Shown here piece after piece: positions 43,002 to 51,886 of a stretch of DNA of 64,000 bases; position 1 is the first letter of the stretch, and each line of letters starts with the position of its first letter. The DNA comes from Couchioplanes caeruleus. Lineage in GTDB: Bacteria; Actinomycetota; Actinomycetes; Mycobacteriales; Micromonosporaceae. The position numbers and the translations under genes were made by a program. A model generated the notes under the pieces. The model ran no database searches, had not been told where the DNA came from, and saw nothing but the letters and a program-made list of their open reading frames with translations. The stretch lies in NCBI RefSeq assembly GCF_023499255.1, contig NZ_CP092183.1, positions 3,096,501-3,160,500 on the forward strand, written 5' to 3'.

Positions 43002-43867
43002 ACGACACGTTCGTGACCGAGGAGGCAGCGGTGGAGGCGGCATCAGTGCTCGTACGGGAACACCCTGGTTGGACGACGCTGCCCGGCGGTGCCGTCAGGT
43101 TCATGCGGGCAGCTACGGCTCCGATCTGGCTGCGATGGGATGCCAGCGTAGGCCAGCTGTCACACGCGCCAGTGTTACCCGCCGACGCGGAGAATGCGCC
43201 GGCAGTGGATCGGTGTCAGAGCACGCCGTCTGACCTGAACAACGCGCTCGGCCGTGTTCTCGCGGATCTGGGCCCAGTCGTGCGCGTCCGCAACGCAGAC
43301 CTGTGGGATGCGATCGGAACCGCGATCATCCGTCAGGTCATCCGCGCCGGGCAGGCACGTGCCCTCTACCAGCGCTTTTGCCAAGCACACGGGGAGCCGG
43401 TGACGTCGCCAGCCGGGTCAGGCTTTCTGTTCCCAACCGCCGAAAAGGTCGTCGGTCTGTCCCCGGCAGCATTCGCCGAGCTCGGAATGGCGTTCAAGCG
43501 CCCAGCGCTAACGGCAGCGGCGCAAGCCTATCTAGCTCACGGACCGCATTGGCGGCGGCTGCCGGCGGAAGAACTGGTCAGCGCATTGCAGGTGGTGCCA
43601 CGGATCGGTCCTTGGACAGCCGGCGCCGCGGTTGCTGACTTCACCGGCGACTTCGCCTTCTACCCCTACGCCGACTTGGCGGTCCGCACGTGGGCCCGCC
43701 GAGCGGCCCCCGACGTCGAGTGGCCGGCCGATGAGGCCGGCTTCGGCATCCTATGGCGGCGCCTCACCGGCGATCGCCTGTCAGAGCTCACCCTGCTCAC
43801 CCTCGCCTGGGGAGACCACCATGCTCGAGCCCAGCCTCCACCCGAACAGCCTGGCAGCCGGCCATGA
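42998..43867 (+). CDS. HhH-GPD superfamily DNA glycosylase (289 aa)
   Basis: The C-terminal half is an AlkA/EndoIII-type fold: LWDAIGTAIIRQVI (102-115), the hairpin-helix VVPRIGPWTAGAA (199-211) and the catalytic Asp226 in YADLAVR. The iron-sulphur Cys cluster of EndoIII is absent, so it is AlkA-like and may remove alkylated or other modified bases. The start is TTG 42998, overlapping a two-codon minigene; longer frames lack an RBS. Its 3' end overlaps the radical SAM gene by 47 bp. A specialised repair or self-protection role is possible (inference). Confidence 0.8.
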   Translation: MNDTFVTEEAAVEAASVLVREHPGWTTLPGGAVRFMRAATAPIWLRWDASVGQLSHAPVLPADAENAPAVDRCQSTPSDLNNALGRVLADLGPVVRVRNADLWDAIGTAIIRQVIRAGQARALYQRFCQAHGEPVTSPAGSGFLFPTAEKVVGLSPAAFAELGMAFKRPALTAAAQAYLAHGPHWRRLPAEELVSALQVVPRIGPWTAGAAVADFTGDFAFYPYADLAVRTWARRAAPDVEWPADEAGFGILWRRLTGDRLSELTLLTLAWGDHHARAQPPPEQPGSRP

Positions 43868-45293
43868 CCCCGCCCGCCCCATCGACCTGTTGTTCGTCAA
43901 CGCGCCGCTGCGCGACTACGGCGAACGACCCCGTCTGAACGACTTCACCCTGCCGGTTCTCGGCATGGCTTACCTCGCGACCTACGCCGCTGCGCAGGGC
44001 TTCAACGTGGCCGTGCTGGACGCTGAGGCCCACGGCATTCCCATCGCCGAGAGCATCGACCACGTCAACGCTCTGGCGCCTCGTTGGGTGGGGCTGAACC
44101 TGCTGGCACCCACCTACGAGATGAGCGCCCGGATCGCCGCCGGCCTGGATCCCGGCATCAAGCTCATGGCCGGCGGCCACCACGCCAAGGCGATGCCCGC
44201 CCAGATCCTCACCGACCCGCGGATGAACCGCTGCCACGCGCTGGTCCTGGGCGAGGGTGAGACCCGCGTCGTCGAACTACTCAAGGACCATCGCAGCCGC
44301 GCGGATCTCCCGAACGTGATGTGGGTCGATCCGCTCCTCCACAAGCCGGTCTCGGGTGGCCGGCCCGGGATGAACCACCACCTCGCCCCGGACATCGACG
44401 CCCTGCCATTCGTGGACCGCCGGTACCTGACCCAGGACCCGCGCATGGCCGAAGACGGCCGGATCGAGGCGAACATGGTCGGGGCACGCGGTTGCCCCTA
44501 CGACTGCTCTTTCTGCGGCGCCGCCGTGAGCGCCAACCCGGACATCCAGATCCGCGTACGGCGACCCGACAACATCATTGCCGAGATGGAGGAGCTCCGG
44601 GCCAGGTACGGAGTGACCGCGTTCCGGTTCGTCGACGACCTGTTCCTCGGCGCCCGCCGCGTCATCGACACCATGACCACGGCGTTCGCCGCTGAACGCA
44701 TCGGCGACTGGGCGGTGTGGGACGCCACCGGCCGCATCAACATCCTCGACCGGGCCAGCGACCAGACCTTGGACGCCCTGGTCGCCAACGGACTCCGTGA
44801 GGTGGCTCTAGGCATCGAGTCCGGTAACCCGCGCGTCCTGGAATACATCGACAAGCGCATCCACCCCGACATGATCCGCACCGTCGTGCGCCGGCTCACC
44901 GAACGCGGCATCAACGTCAAGGGCTACTTCATCCTGGGCTTCCCCGGCGAAACCACCGACGAACTCGCCGACACCGTCAACTTGGTCCACCAGCTGTGGG
45001 ACACCACTGACGGCCAGCCCGGGCGGTTCCGCTCCAGCGTCTTCGAGTTCCGCCCCTACCCCGGCACGCCGGAATGGACCCGGCTCATGGCCACCGGCCA
45101 GTACACGGCCGAGCAACTGCTTGCCTACAACGCCGTCGACCTCACCAGCAACGGCGTGGATGAGGCCATGCGGCAACGCGACGAGTTCAACTTCTCGGTC
45201 GGCATCCAGTTCGGCGGCGTGCCGGTAGAACAGGTACGCCGGCACCTGGCCGAGCTGTCGCGCGAACAACACGCGCGGCTGGTCACCGCATGA
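43821..45293 (+). CDS. B12-binding-type radical SAM protein (490 aa)
   Basis: The N-terminal 150 residues fit a cobalamin-binding-like domain (DLLFVNAPLRDYG, VGLNLLAP, KLMAGGHHAKAMP, LGEGE). The radical SAM motif GCPYDCSFCG (Cys225, Cys229, Cys232) binds a 4Fe-4S cluster to generate the 5'-deoxyadenosyl radical, followed by FVDDLFL and LGIESGNPRVLEYIDK typical of this class. Such enzymes do methylations and ring rearrangements on unactivated carbon. ATG 43821 has GGAG six bases upstream and lies inside the glycosylase gene. Substrate unknown. Confidence 0.9.
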   Translation: MLEPSLHPNSLAAGHDPARPIDLLFVNAPLRDYGERPRLNDFTLPVLGMAYLATYAAAQGFNVAVLDAEAHGIPIAESIDHVNALAPRWVGLNLLAPTYEMSARIAAGLDPGIKLMAGGHHAKAMPAQILTDPRMNRCHALVLGEGETRVVELLKDHRSRADLPNVMWVDPLLHKPVSGGRPGMNHHLAPDIDALPFVDRRYLTQDPRMAEDGRIEANMVGARGCPYDCSFCGAAVSANPDIQIRVRRPDNIIAEMEELRARYGVTAFRFVDDLFLGARRVIDTMTTAFAAERIGDWAVWDATGRINILDRASDQTLDALVANGLREVALGIESGNPRVLEYIDKRIHPDMIRTVVRRLTERGINVKGYFILGFPGETTDELADTVNLVHQLWDTTDGQPGRFRSSVFEFRPYPGTPEWTRLMATGQYTAEQLLAYNAVDLTSNGVDEAMRQRDEFNFSVGIQFGGVPVEQVRRHLAELSREQHARLVTA

Positions 45294-45895
45294 CGGCCCG
45301 CCCGGGGCGGTTCATCGTGATCGACGGACCCAGCGGCGTCGGCAAGTCGACCATCACGACCCTGCTTGCGCGAAGCCTGTCCGGGGCAGGCCATGACGTG
45401 CTCACCACCAGCGAACCGTCGCACGGACCGATCGGCGAACTTGCCCGAGGTGGCACCCACGACTACCGGGGCCTCACCCTGGCGTGCCTGGTAGCGGCGG
45501 ATCGCTACCACCACCTCGCCGAGCAAGTCCGCCCGGCGCTGGCGCAAGGACGCGTCGTGGTCTGCGACCGTTACGTGCCCAGCTCCCTGGTCCTGCAGCA
45601 CCTCGACGGTGTTCCGGACCCCTATATCTGGCAGCTGAACGCCTGCGCCGACAAGCCGGACCTGACGATCTTGCTTGTCGGTGAGGACGAGATATGCCAA
45701 CGACGGGCTGAGCAACGCGGCACCTACAGCCGATTTCACGTAGGCCTCGACGGCGAGGGCGCCGCGTACCGCAGGATCGCAGGGTCGCTCCGCGAGCAGG
45801 GGTACCGCACACAGGTGCACGACATCGGAAGCGCGTCGGAGGAGCAAGTGGCCGATGCGGTCTTCGCCGCAGTGACTCGTGAGCTGATGTGCTGA
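45290..45895 (+). CDS. Thymidylate-kinase-like protein (201 aa)
   Basis: Walker A GPSGVGKST (13-21), the DRY motif in VVVCDRYVPSSL (near 91-102) and a C-terminal lid region match dTMP kinase (dTMP to dTDP). It is shorter in the lid and its usual Glu/Arg lid pattern is unclear, so another nucleotide could be the substrate. Its ATG overlaps the radical SAM stop (ATGA), making it the third gene of the operon. An accessory copy here is unlikely to be the essential housekeeping Tmk. Confidence 0.8.
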   Translation: MTARPGRFIVIDGPSGVGKSTITTLLARSLSGAGHDVLTTSEPSHGPIGELARGGTHDYRGLTLACLVAADRYHHLAEQVRPALAQGRVVVCDRYVPSSLVLQHLDGVPDPYIWQLNACADKPDLTILLVGEDEICQRRAEQRGTYSRFHVGLDGEGAAYRRIAGSLREQGYRTQVHDIGSASEEQVADAVFAAVTRELMC

Positions 45896-46002
45896 ATGGC
45901 GATGATGTGGCTATTCCGGCCCGATGCGACACCCGGTGCGTCGGTCCGGACGAAGCTCAAGACAGTGATGGCTTCGGGCGCGGGCTGGCCCAGCGGGGCG
46001 GC

Positions 46003-46575
46003 TCAGACCGTGGAGACGATGCCCGCCTGTGTAGGTGGCACACGTGCCGGTGGGACGAGCTGATCGTAGGTGGTGCCGATGCGTTCCAGCGGTGCGCCCA
46101 GACCGCTGACCCAGTGGGCCAGCTGCGCCTGCACGCCGGCCATGTCGTCGGTCGCGGTGGTCATGAGTTCCACCTCCAGGAAGGCACCGACGCCATCGAC
46201 CTGGTCAACACACAGCGCGTAGTCATCGATGCGCCCGACACGGCGGGTCTTGGCGACCTGCACGGTCGTCCGGTACCCCATCGCCAGCAGGGCCTGGTGC
46301 ATCTGCTCCCGGTCCGCGACGACTGTCTCGTACTCGAGACAGGCCAGGACGTTATCCACCGGCGTCTTCGTCGTGAACAGGCACACACCGTTCTGGACGC
46401 GCAACCTGGCGAAGGTCACCCCGCTCCGAGGCTGCCCGTCGACCCAGCTCGCCGGCGCGTATGCCTGGTCCTCCTGCCGGACCTGCGGCGAGAGGGCCAC
46501 CCCTCGCCTATCGAGCGCAGCCAGGAGCGCATCAAGGCCGGAGACCCGGTACTTCACTTCGACCTCACCACTCAC
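46003..46575 (-). CDS. CYTH-domain protein, class IV adenylate cyclase / thiamine-triphosphatase type (190 aa)
   Basis: The ExExK hallmark is at the extreme N-terminus (EVEVK, 4-8), followed by FARLRVQNGVCLFTTKTPVD, LEYETVV and FLEVELM strands, the standard eight-stranded tunnel layout and length of a stand-alone CYTH domain. It acts on a triphosphate or a linear polyphosphate-bearing substrate; which one is unknown. GTG 46575 lacks a strong RBS. It converges with the dTMP-kinase-like gene and is the second CYTH gene of this window. Confidence 0.85.
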   Translation of the reverse strand: MSGEVEVKYRVSGLDALLAALDRRGVALSPQVRQEDQAYAPASWVDGQPRSGVTFARLRVQNGVCLFTTKTPVDNVLACLEYETVVADREQMHQALLAMGYRTTVQVAKTRRVGRIDDYALCVDQVDGVGAFLEVELMTTATDDMAGVQAQLAHWVSGLGAPLERIGTTYDQLVPPARVPPTQAGIVSTV

Positions 46576-46884
46576 CGCACACGCCCACCTTCGTACGCCG
46601 ACGCCCAGGACCGGCGAAGGTTAGCGCGTAACGGCCCCCTGTGCCCTTGTCACTCACCGGGCATCGCCACCTTCACCCGATTCAGCATCTCCGAACGACG
46701 GTGCGGCAATGACTGGCGTTGCACCCTGCAGGGCGGTCAGGGGGCAATGTGGGGACGCCACGAACCGGATCGCGCCCGATCATCCAAGAGCGGCAGGAGG
46801 CGCACCGCTGAACGAAGGTTCGACATCGCCGACGGTGCTACTAACGAGGGTTGGCAGCTCGGGGTCCGGCGCGCCCAGCGTCGG
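46576..46884. other. Intergenic region between CYTH and NUDIX genes
   Basis: I see no gene or strong hairpin here. Confidence 0.45.
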
Positions 46885-47472
46885 TCAGACCGCAGCTGGG
46901 TGGGGCAGGTGAAGGGCCATTTTTGTAATAAAGCGGTCTACCTCGGTCGGGGCGTGGCAGGCGGCGATCCAGTTCTCGCGATGATCGATGCTTACCCAGC
47001 GCAGGCCACGGAACTCGGTTCCGTCGCAGTCCAGCGGCATGTCTTGGCTGCCGTGCAGGACGAACCACAGGGTGACGTCGGTGTGCTGGCCTGGGCCCCG
47101 AGTGATGCTCTCGGTGACGAACAACGGACGGGCGTCAAACGCGGGGTGGAAGCCGGCTCGGACCGTGAGTTCCTCAGCGGCCTCGCGCACGACCGCCTGC
47201 GCTGGGGGCTCGGAATCGACGTGTCCGCCGGGCAGTACCCAGGCCTTCGCTTTGATGTGGTCGACTTGCAGCACGGTGCGGCGGGCGTCGTCGAGGATCG
47301 CGAAGTAGACGGCGAGGTGCCGCGGCGGCATAGGGCCGTGGTCACGAAACAGCGGTGCGCCGGAGTCGATCCAGGCGATTACCGACGCCTGGGCCTGAGC
47401 TTCGGCAGGATCGAGCGGTGCGATCGCGGCGACCGTGGCGCGGATCTGGTCGCGCAGCGTCTCCTGGCTCAT
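46885..47472 (-). CDS. NUDIX hydrolase (195 aa)
   Basis: The Nudix box is intact: GGHVDSEPPAQAVVREAAEEL (G-x5-E-x7-RE-x2-EE pattern), about residues 83-103, so it should hydrolyse a nucleoside diphosphate linked to another group. The N-terminal 45 residues form an extra helix (DQIRATVAAIAPLDPAEA). ATG 47472 has GGGAGG eight bases upstream. It diverges from the ABC transporter operon. The substrate cannot be read from the sequence. Confidence 0.88.
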   Translation of the reverse strand: MSQETLRDQIRATVAAIAPLDPAEAQAQASVIAWIDSGAPLFRDHGPMPPRHLAVYFAILDDARRTVLQVDHIKAKAWVLPGGHVDSEPPAQAVVREAAEELTVRAGFHPAFDARPLFVTESITRGPGQHTDVTLWFVLHGSQDMPLDCDGTEFRGLRWVSIDHRENWIAACHAPTEVDRFITKMALHLPHPAAV

Positions 47473-47909
47473 CACGGGTGCCTCCCGGTGTCGTCGATAC
47501 CCAGCCGCAACGGCAGATGCTGCGCGGCGGTGGTGGGCCGGTGGGGGTGCAGGAAACCTACCGCGGCTCGCCGTTCCGGTGGCGGACAACATGCCCGCCG
47601 GTACCTCCATCCAGACCATCATTGTTCGCCTGGTGATCCGACATGCCGGTCAGAACTGCGGCGTCGGAGGCTGCCCGATCGGCGCCCATCGCATCGACAC
47701 CCGGTACGACGCGGGGAGTTCCAGGTGAGATACGGGTGGGTCCTTCGGATGGGCGACCGAAGCCCCTCGTGGCGGCGACCGACCGTGCGCGGCGGCTCGC
47801 GGCCGCTCTTCGGCGACCGGTACCGATGTGGCATGACCGGCCGACACCTCCATCCCTTCCTACCGATGTCAGTTTCGGACCCGTGCGGATCTTTCAGAGG
47901 TGAGTGCCG
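47473..47909. promoter_or_regulatory. Divergent region between NUDIX gene and ABC transporter operon
   Basis: About 437 bp without a convincing gene. A 46-codon frame from 47591 with two Cys (NCGVGGCP) was considered and not accepted because no RBS precedes it. Promoters of both operons probably lie here. Confidence 0.4.
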
Positions 47910-49892
47910 GTGAGCGCGACGACGGACAAGACGCAGGCAAGGGATCAGATCCCTCTGCAACCCGGGCCGGCTCAGGTGGAGTCGGTGTTGCCGGAGTTAC
48001 GCGCGGCGGATTGGGAGGTGGGGATCCGGCGTCGGGCGGAGACCGGTGTGTTCGGGGTGTTCGCCGAGCTGCCGGGCCTGGTGCGTGAGGCGGTGGCGAT
48101 CAGCTGGCGCGCTGATCGGGTCCGCACGCTCGTCGTGGCCCTGGCGACGGTGGTCGCCGGGGTGATGTCGACCTTCGGTCTGCTGTCCACCCAGCGGTTC
48201 CTGGTGCACCTGTTCTCGAGCGGCCCGACACCCGATCGGGTGAAAGCAGCATTGCCGGCGCTGATCCTGCTCGCAGCGGTGACCGCGGCCCGCGGCGGGC
48301 TCGGCATCGTGGTCGGGTATGCGCAGAACGGGTTGACGCCGCGGGTGACCCAGGCCGCCGAGCGCCGGCTGTTCGAGGTGACGTCGGCGGTGGAGCTGGC
48401 GGCGTTCGATCAGGACGCGTTCGCCGACGACATGGAACGCGCGACCCGCGGCCCCGACAGCGCCGCCACGTTGGTGCAGGAGACCTCCAACATGTTCGCC
48501 GGTCTGGTGAACCTGTGCGCGGTCGCGGTGGCCGTCGCGGTGATCAACCCGCTGTTGCTGGGCGCATTGCTGGTGGCGACGGTGCCGAACGCGTACGCGG
48601 CGTTGCGGGCCGGGCATCTGAGGTATGCGACGTTCGTGGCCGGGTCGGTGCGGCGGCGCCGGATGTGGGTGCTGCAACGGCAGATGGCCGAACGCAACTC
48701 GGCGCCGGAGCTACGCGTCTACGGGCTGCGCAGTTTCGTGTTGGGCCAGTTCGACCGGGTGATGCACGCCCAGACCGACGTGGACCTGGATCTGGCGCGA
48801 CGGACAACCACGATGACCAGCATCGGCGCCACGATCAGCGGCTTGGGCCTGGGCGGGGTGTGGCTGCTGCTCGGGGTGCTGCTGTCCGACGGGAAGATCC
48901 CGCTCGCCGCGTCGGTGACGTGCGTGGTCGCGGTCCAGGCCGCCCAGCGCGCTTTGGCGGCGGTGACGTTCCAACTCGACCGGGTCTTCACCAACGGCCA
49001 GTTCCTGAAGCAGTACGTCGAGTTCCTCCACCGTGCCGGCGACTACCTGCCCGCCGCCTCGACCGGCACCCGCCCCATGCCGGCGCCACTGCAGCAGTTG
49101 GCCGTGCGCGGGGTGAGCCTGCAATACCCGGACCGCAAGGACCGGGCGGTTGACGGTGTCAGCCTGACCATTGAGGCCGGGCAGACGGTGGCGTTCGTCG
49201 GGGAGAACGGATCCGGCAAGTCCACCCTGGCCGCGATGATCGCCGGGCTGCGGACCCCGACCAGTGGCGTGATCGAGTGGAACGGTCAACCGTTCGCGGA
49301 CCTCGATACCGAGGCGTTGCGGGCACGGATGGCGGTGGTCATGCAGGAACATCACCACTGGCCGTACACCGCGGCGACGAACATCGCCATGGGTGACCTT
49401 GCCACGATCCCCGAGCAGGCCCGGATCGAAGCCGCCGCACGGCAGGCCGCCGCCCATGAACCGATCACCGCCCTGCCGCACGGTTACGAAACCCTGCTGG
49501 ACCGCACGTTCAAAGACGGGCAGGAACTGTCCGGCGGGCAGTGGCAGCGGATCACCGCCGGACGCGGCTTCTACCGCAACGCCGAACTCCTCGTGATGGA
49601 CGAACCGTCCTCGGCGCTCGACCCGCGCGCCGAACACGCCCTGTTCCAATCAATCCGCTCCCGGCAGGGCACCAGGACCACCATCTTGATCACCCACCGG
49701 CTCGCCAACATCGTCGACGCCGACCGGATCTTCGTCCTGCACGACGGCGTCCTGGAAGAACAAGGCACCCACGCCGAGCTGATCACCGCCGGCGGCCGGT
49801 ACGCCACCCTGTACGCATTACAGGCCGCCGGCTACCAGCCACGCGAGGCCACCTCGTCGCAGTCGGCAGCCGTCGATGCGGATCAGGCTTGA
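47910..49892 (+). CDS. ABC exporter with fused membrane and ATPase domains (660 aa)
   Basis: Half-transporter architecture: a six-span membrane domain (about 75-360) and a C-terminal ATPase with Walker A GENGSGKST, Q-loop VVMQEHHHW, signature ELSGGQWQR and Walker B LLVMDEPSSALD, H-loop ITHRL. It probably works as a dimer exporting a small molecule or peptide. Start GTG 47910 is chosen for spacing to GAGG; GTG 47904 is too close. It opens the long co-directional cassette. Substrate unknown. Confidence 0.92.
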   Translation: MSATTDKTQARDQIPLQPGPAQVESVLPELRAADWEVGIRRRAETGVFGVFAELPGLVREAVAISWRADRVRTLVVALATVVAGVMSTFGLLSTQRFLVHLFSSGPTPDRVKAALPALILLAAVTAARGGLGIVVGYAQNGLTPRVTQAAERRLFEVTSAVELAAFDQDAFADDMERATRGPDSAATLVQETSNMFAGLVNLCAVAVAVAVINPLLLGALLVATVPNAYAALRAGHLRYATFVAGSVRRRRMWVLQRQMAERNSAPELRVYGLRSFVLGQFDRVMHAQTDVDLDLARRTTTMTSIGATISGLGLGGVWLLLGVLLSDGKIPLAASVTCVVAVQAAQRALAAVTFQLDRVFTNGQFLKQYVEFLHRAGDYLPAASTGTRPMPAPLQQLAVRGVSLQYPDRKDRAVDGVSLTIEAGQTVAFVGENGSGKSTLAAMIAGLRTPTSGVIEWNGQPFADLDTEALRARMAVVMQEHHHWPYTAATNIAMGDLATIPEQARIEAAARQAAAHEPITALPHGYETLLDRTFKDGQELSGGQWQRITAGRGFYRNAELLVMDEPSSALDPRAEHALFQSIRSRQGTRTTILITHRLANIVDADRIFVLHDGVLEEQGTHAELITAGGRYATLYALQAAGYQPREATSSQSAAVDADQA

Positions 49893-49909
49893 CCGGCGCC
49901 GGCGAGGTC

Positions 49910-51886
49910 ATGGTGGAGCGGTCACAGGACAGGCCGGACCCTGCCTGGGTACTGACGGCGGTCGTCGCGGCCCGCGACGCGTGGGTGGCCGATGCCACGG
50001 CGGTCCTGCACGCCGATCCGCGGGTAGCAGGCGCGGTCCTGGTCGGTTCACTCGCCCGCGGTGACAGCGACGCGTTCAGCGACGTGGACCTGATCGTCGC
50101 AGTCGACTCGCCGATCCCGCAGATGTTGCTCATCGACCCGTTCGCCGCCCTCGGGTTGCCCGGCGTCGCGCTCTATCGCAGGCCGAAGCCGCGCAACGCG
50201 CCGGCTGGCGGCGGCTATCTCGCCGTGGCGGTCGAGCTCGCCGGTCTGCCGGTCCTGTTTGACGTGTACCTGTGGCCGGCCACGACTGCGGCCGTCCCGG
50301 CCGGCGGGCGAGTGCTGACCGAACGGACTCGCCTGCCCCGCACTGGGCTGGGCCTGCTGGACCTGCTTGCTACCTCCCCGCCGGAGGACGCGTCCGGCTC
50401 CGATCCGGATGATCCGGCCACTCTGCTCCTGCTGGTCCAGCTGGCCGCGAAGTATCACGCCCGCGGCGATCGGCGTCGCCGGGCTGCGATCTGCCACCAG
50501 CTGCACATCAGCGACGTCACCGATGCCAGCGAACTGCGCAGGCTGCTCGACACCCGGCTGGCCGCTATGCGGCCGCCACCGGGGCGGGCGCTGGCCGCGG
50601 TTCGGCGGCTACTCGACCTCGTATCCGTCTTGTTGAAAGAGGTGCTCGTGTCCACCAGCCCCGACGTGCAGGATCGCACTCCCGAAGAGGCCCGGCAGGA
50701 GCTGGTCGACCAGCTCACCGCCCGAGGGTGGATCACCCAGCCCGCGGTGGCCACGGCGTTCGCCGCGGTGCCGCGGCATCTGTTCGCCCCGGAGGGCACC
50801 AGTATCGAGGCGGCGTACGCCGACGACACCGTGGTCACCCGGCGCGGCCCGGACGGGAAGACGACCAGCTCGATCTCCGCGCCGTGGCTTCAGGCGTACA
50901 TGATCGAGGCCGCCGCCCTGAGCCCGGGATCGCGTGTGCTCGAAATCGGCTCAGGTGGCTACAACGCCGCCCTACTGGCTGAGGTGGTCGGCCCGGCCGG
51001 GACGGTGGTCACCGTCGACATCGACGCCCAGGTGGTTGCCAACGCCCGGACCGGGTTGGCCCGGGCCGGCTACCCGCAGGTTCAGGTGATTTGCGGCGAC
51101 GGCGAGCACGGATACGCCGACGGCGGCCCGTATGACGCGGTGATCGTCACGGTCGAGACCAGCGACGTACCAACGGCGTGGATCCGGCAGCTCACGGCCG
51201 ATGGTGTGTTGGTGATCCCGTTGCGGATGCGCGGGCACACCCGCTGCCTCACGCTGCGACCCGACGGCGATCACCTGGTCGCGGCGGCGGCGTTGCAGTG
51301 CGGGTTCGTGTCGATGCAGGGCCACGGCCGGGACCCGGTACGCCGGATCCCATTGCGTGGCGAGGACGCCGTCCTGGTGTTGGACGACACCTCCACTCAG
51401 GTCGATGGGGACGCTTTGCGGGCGGCGCTCGACACGCCGGGCGTGCTGCAGTGGTCGCCGGTGACGGCCGCGCTCGACGACGGCAGCGCGTTCGAGTCGG
51501 TGCACCTGTGGCTGGCCAGCCAGCCTCGCTCGTACGGAATCCTCACCGTCGACCGGGAGAAGACCGCCGGCCTGCTGGACCCGCAGGACCGGTTCTTCTG
51601 CCCGACCCTGCTGAACGGCGACAGCTTCGCCTACCTCACCCTGCGCAGACAGAACGCCGAGACCCTTCAGTTCGGAGGCCACGGCTACGGACCTGCCGCG
51701 GACACCCTGGTCGCGGAACTGATCGACCTGCTGACCGTCTGGGACGAGCAGCACCGTGTCTCGTCCGGGCCTCGGATTACCGTGCACCCGACCGGTAGCC
51801 GCGTGCCCGACAGCGGCGGATTGCGGCTGTTGGTGCCGCGTCGGCACACCACTACCGCAATCACCTGGTCCGGCCGCGCACGATGA
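49910..51886 (+). CDS. Nucleotidyltransferase fused to PCMT-like (FxLD-system type) methyltransferase (658 aa)
   Basis: Residues 1-240 hold a Pol-beta-type nucleotidyltransferase with GSLARGDSDAFSDVDL (Gly46-Ser47, Asp58 and Asp60). From about 247 the protein matches the PCMT-like methyltransferases of FxLD lanthipeptide loci: VPRHLFAPEG, LEIGSGGYNAALL (345-356), TVDIDAQVV, VIPLRMRGHTR. No stop separates them, yet GTG 50648 (codon 247) has GAGG five bases before it, so a separate methyltransferase could also be made. ATG 49910 or GTG 49913 starts the long form. No FxLD precursor peptide was found. Confidence 0.78.
   Translation: MVERSQDRPDPAWVLTAVVAARDAWVADATAVLHADPRVAGAVLVGSLARGDSDAFSDVDLIVAVDSPIPQMLLIDPFAALGLPGVALYRRPKPRNAPAGGGYLAVAVELAGLPVLFDVYLWPATTAAVPAGGRVLTERTRLPRTGLGLLDLLATSPPEDASGSDPDDPATLLLLVQLAAKYHARGDRRRRAAICHQLHISDVTDASELRRLLDTRLAAMRPPPGRALAAVRRLLDLVSVLLKEVLVSTSPDVQDRTPEEARQELVDQLTARGWITQPAVATAFAAVPRHLFAPEGTSIEAAYADDTVVTRRGPDGKTTSSISAPWLQAYMIEAAALSPGSRVLEIGSGGYNAALLAEVVGPAGTVVTVDIDAQVVANARTGLARAGYPQVQVICGDGEHGYADGGPYDAVIVTVETSDVPTAWIRQLTADGVLVIPLRMRGHTRCLTLRPDGDHLVAAAALQCGFVSMQGHGRDPVRRIPLRGEDAVLVLDDTSTQVDGDALRAALDTPGVLQWSPVTAALDDGSAFESVHLWLASQPRSYGILTVDREKTAGLLDPQDRFFCPTLLNGDSFAYLTLRRQNAETLQFGGHGYGPAADTLVAELIDLLTVWDEQHRVSSGPRITVHPTGSRVPDSGGLRLLVPRRHTTTAITWSGRAR

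Noticed and set aside
47591..47728. Small Cys-containing peptide (NCGVGGCP) as lanthipeptide precursor near the FxLD-type methyltransferase
   Set aside because: No RBS, no FxLD leader and no lanthionine synthetase in the window.
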